Assembly (NCBI GenBank): GCA_016301965.1
Contig: JAEDOO010000091.1
Location: 1 to 7,569 of the forward strand
DNA: 7,569 nucleotides
Reading direction: 5' to 3'
Source: Lachnospiraceae bacterium
Lineage (GTDB): Bacteria; Bacillota; Clostridia; Lachnospirales; Lachnospiraceae
The notes beneath the pieces were generated by a model. The model did no database searches, was not told the DNA's origin, and worked only from the letters and a program-made list of their open reading frames with translations. The position numbers were made by a program, and so were the translations under genes. This document shows, piece after piece, positions 5,920-7,569 of the stretch (its first letter is position 1; each line of letters begins with the position of its first letter).

Positions 5920-6711
5920 ATGCCTGCATTTTATGCTCACAAACGATTTGGCGCTCAGGTAGCAAAAGTATTACCCGCCGATCTCAGTACCATTGTCACT
6001 AAACATTACACAGCCTATGACATTGGTTTACAAGGACCGGATATCTATTTTTACTACCGGCCATGCTATATTAACCGTATAATCAAAACCGGTATCGGAC
6101 TGCACCACGCTCCAGCCAGAGATTTTTTTGAAAATGCTTTGCGTGTCATGAAAAAAACACCCAGAGACAGTGCACAATACGCTTACCTGATGGGATTTAT
6201 CGCCCACTATACTCTGGACAGTGAATGCCATGGCTACGTCAACCATTATATTGAAAAAAGCGGTGTGGCCCACCTGGAAATAGAGGAAGAATTTGAGAAA
6301 AAACTGCTGCGGCTGGATCAGAAAGATCCCCTGTCATACCCCTATGCAGAGAAGATCCCGACAGATATGCACACAGCCCATGCCATCAGCTGCTTCTTTT
6401 CCACAATTTCTGCCCATAAAACGCAGAGGGCATTAAAAGATATGGTTCTCGTCAAGCGATTGTTTACGGCCCCGCACCCGGCAAAGCAGAAAGTGCTCAA
6501 CGGCCTTATGCATCTTTCACGTCAGCATAAGCTCTACAAAGGACTGATGAACCAGCAAATTGATAATCCGGCCTGTCAGGAGAGCAACGATGTTTTGCTC
6601 AAGAAGCTGTACACCTCCGTGCCGACGGCGGTAAAGCTGATCCAGGCCTTTGACCGGTCGCTGTTGACGGATGCAGAGCTGCCGGAGAGATTTGACCGGA
6701 ATTTTGAGTAA
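5920..6711 (+). CDS. Zinc-dependent phospholipase C family protein
   Basis: This 263-residue protein fits the zinc-dependent phospholipase C family, whose founding members hydrolyse the head-group bond of phospholipids using zinc. Candidate metal ligands appear in family order: H7 near the N terminus, D41 in G39-P-D-I-Y-F-Y, the core G92-x3-H96-x3-D100-x3-H104, and H118-x3-E122. The C-terminal third is poorly conserved and helical in character. There is no signal peptide, unlike secreted clostridial phospholipases, so it should act in the cytoplasm or at its membrane face; the real substrate may differ from phospholipid. The start follows a strong AAAGGAGGT seven bases upstream. It leads a probable operon with the next gene and diverges from gpsA. 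It uses TTA for leucine (L18, L37), unlike argS, suggesting lower expression or different codon history. Confidence 0.85.
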   Translation: MPAFYAHKRFGAQVAKVLPADLSTIVTKHYTAYDIGLQGPDIYFYYRPCYINRIIKTGIGLHHAPARDFFENALRVMKKTPRDSAQYAYLMGFIAHYTLDSECHGYVNHYIEKSGVAHLEIEEEFEKKLLRLDQKDPLSYPYAEKIPTDMHTAHAISCFFSTISAHKTQRALKDMVLVKRLFTAPHPAKQKVLNGLMHLSRQHKLYKGLMNQQIDNPACQESNDVLLKKLYTSVPTAVKLIQAFDRSLLTDAELPERFDRNFE

Positions 6712-6744
6712 ATTGATAGCATACGAAATATGAGGAAATGATGA

Positions 6745-7134
6745 ATGAAACGAGTATTAAGACAATTGTTAATTCCGGGTATGTTGGCATTGACGCTGCT
6801 GCTTTCTCCTTGTCAGGTGTTTGCTGCAGGGAATGATGGTCAGACGGTGCAAAGTATGGATTCGTCGGAAGGAAACGTTTCAGCAGTGACGGATGATTCC
6901 ATTGGAAATTCATCGAATGCTGATGAAGCTGCGCCCCAGACAACGATCGGCGCTGCCGGTTCGGACATTGAGACAGTCCCGGCAGATGATGTGCCGATTC
7001 AGCAGGCGCCTTCCAGTAAGAACAGTAACGATGCCATGATGGCGCTTCTGGAGTTTGTGGTGCTGTGGTCGGTGATCTATATGGTGATCAAACTGGTGAG
7101 GAAGAAACTGGAGAAGGACAGGCCGTTTAAATAG
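6745..7134 (+). CDS. Small exported single-pass membrane protein of unknown function
   Basis: I do not recognise this 129-residue protein. Residues 1-27 form a signal peptide: K2-R3-x2-R6 basic start, hydrophobic core 8-20, and V25-F26-A27 as a signal peptidase I site. C23 follows S-P, which is a poor lipobox, so a lipoprotein is unlikely. Residues 29-96 form an acidic, Ser/Asp/Ala-rich, probably disordered extracellular segment. Residues 97-118 are a transmembrane helix, followed by a basic cytoplasmic end (R119-K-K-x-E-K). This predicts a type I membrane protein with an outside stalk. GAGGA (6732-6736) lies eight bases before the ATG. The gene starts 33 bases after the phospholipase-family gene, so the two are probably co-transcribed, which is the only functional hint. 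Its last codons form the left arm and loop of the terminator. Confidence 0.75.
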   Translation: MKRVLRQLLIPGMLALTLLLSPCQVFAAGNDGQTVQSMDSSEGNVSAVTDDSIGNSSNADEAAPQTTIGAAGSDIETVPADDVPIQQAPSSKNSNDAMMALLEFVVLWSVIYMVIKLVRKKLEKDRPFK

Positions 7135-7153
7135 CCTGTCCTTTTACTTTTTT
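7114..7153 (+). terminator. Intrinsic terminator built from two convergent gene ends
   Basis: A perfect 10-bp stem pairs 7114-7123 with 7134-7143 across a 10-base loop, and continues into TTTTACTTTTTT (7142-7153). The left arm and loop encode the end of the small membrane protein. Both stop codons (plus TAG 7132-7134, minus TAA 7129-7127) fall in or at the edge of the loop. On the minus strand the stem is followed by TTCTCC only, so termination of the phosphatase transcript should be weaker. Confidence 0.88.
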
Positions 7154-7569
7154 CAGAAAGCCCTGGCAGCCCTCTACTACCTGACGGTAGGTGGTCTCGA
7201 AATCTCCGGTATACCAGGGATCGGCGATCTCGCCGGGATGATCGGTGAAATCCAGGAGCATGTACACCTTGTGTTCGGGATCGTCGGGGATGATGCGTTT
7301 CAGATTTCTCAGATTCATGCGGTCCATGACGATCAGGTAATCATATTTCTGATAATCTGCCCGGGTGATCTGGCGGGCATGGTGGCCGTCGCAGGAAATA
7401 CCGTGTTCGGCAAGCTTTCTCCTGGCCGGCGGATAGACCGGATTGCCGATTTCCTCTGTGCTGGTGGCCGCGGAGGCGATGTGGAAATCGGCGGTTTGGT
7501 GTGTTTTGGTGACCATGTCTTTTAAGATGTATTCGGACATGGGGCTGCGGCAGATGTTGCCGTGGCAGA
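7127..7569 (-). CDS. Low-molecular-weight protein-tyrosine phosphatase (5' end cut by window edge)
   Basis: This cytoplasmic enzyme removes phosphate from phosphotyrosine (or phosphoarginine in some Firmicutes members) on target proteins. The first visible codon, at the right edge, is the catalytic cysteine of the P-loop C-H-G-N-I-C-R-S, matching the family C-x5-R-S signature. The general acid aspartate is seen in D116-P-W-Y (numbered from that cysteine). S32-A-A-T-S and H55-G-I are also typical. 146 residues are visible; the family usually has some 7-11 more before the cysteine, so little is missing. An ATG at 7540 lies after the P-loop and cannot be the real start, since it would delete the catalytic cysteine. 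In bacteria such genes often regulate exopolysaccharide tyrosine kinases or stress kinases, but no partner is visible here. It converges on, and overlaps by 8 bases, the small membrane protein gene. Confidence 0.93.
   Translation of the reverse strand, partial: CHGNICRSPMSEYILKDMVTKTHQTADFHIASAATSTEEIGNPVYPPARRKLAEHGISCDGHHARQITRADYQKYDYLIVMDRMNLRNLKRIIPDDPEHKVYMLLDFTDHPGEIADPWYTGDFETTYRQVVEGCQGFLKKVKGQAI

Noticed and set aside
6802..6825. Lipoprotein signal (C23) in the small membrane protein
   Set aside because: Proline occupies the position before the cysteine, which does not fit a lipobox. The V-F-A site at 25-27 fits signal peptidase I better.
7127..7540. ATG at 7540 as the start of the phosphatase
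   Set aside because: This start would remove the catalytic P-loop C-H-G-N-I-C-R-S, which is visible in frame up to the window edge.

Overview
The window looks like chromosomal DNA from a low-to-moderate GC Clostridia genome, most likely a gut Lachnospiraceae relative. This rests on protein character and strong Shine-Dalgarno sites, not on a database match. It reads as a housekeeping neighbourhood with some accessory genes. I see no tRNA, rRNA, CRISPR array, insertion sequence or phage gene.

Layout, left to right. Positions 1-171 are non-coding, with a GC-rich inverted repeat at the edge. A two-gene minus-strand unit follows. argS (arginyl-tRNA synthetase) is upstream; 27 bases downstream lies an unusual 665-residue protein joining an N-terminal HAD phosphatase to a CPBP (CAAX-protease-like) membrane domain and a long disordered tail. 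Divergent from argS is a small plus-strand gene for a protein of two CBS domains, closed by a clear intrinsic terminator. Convergent with it is a solitary gpsA (glycerol-3-phosphate dehydrogenase) with its own promoter.

A 248-base divergent promoter region separates gpsA from a plus-strand pair: a zinc-dependent phospholipase C family protein, then a small exported single-pass membrane protein of unknown function 33 bases downstream. That pair runs tail to tail into a low-molecular-weight protein-tyrosine phosphatase gene cut by the right edge. The two coding regions overlap by 8 bases, and the plus-strand terminator hairpin is built from both gene ends.

How the genes work together: gpsA supplies the glycerol phosphate backbone of membrane lipids, and the divergent gene belongs to a phospholipid-hydrolase family, so a shared lipid theme is possible but unproven. 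argS and the HAD-CPBP gene are probably co-transcribed. The strongest candidates for something little described are the HAD-CPBP fusion, the phospholipase/small membrane protein pair, and the left-edge inverted repeat. Codon choice also differs: argS entirely lacks TTA, CTA and TCA codons, while the CBS and phospholipase-family genes use TTA freely.
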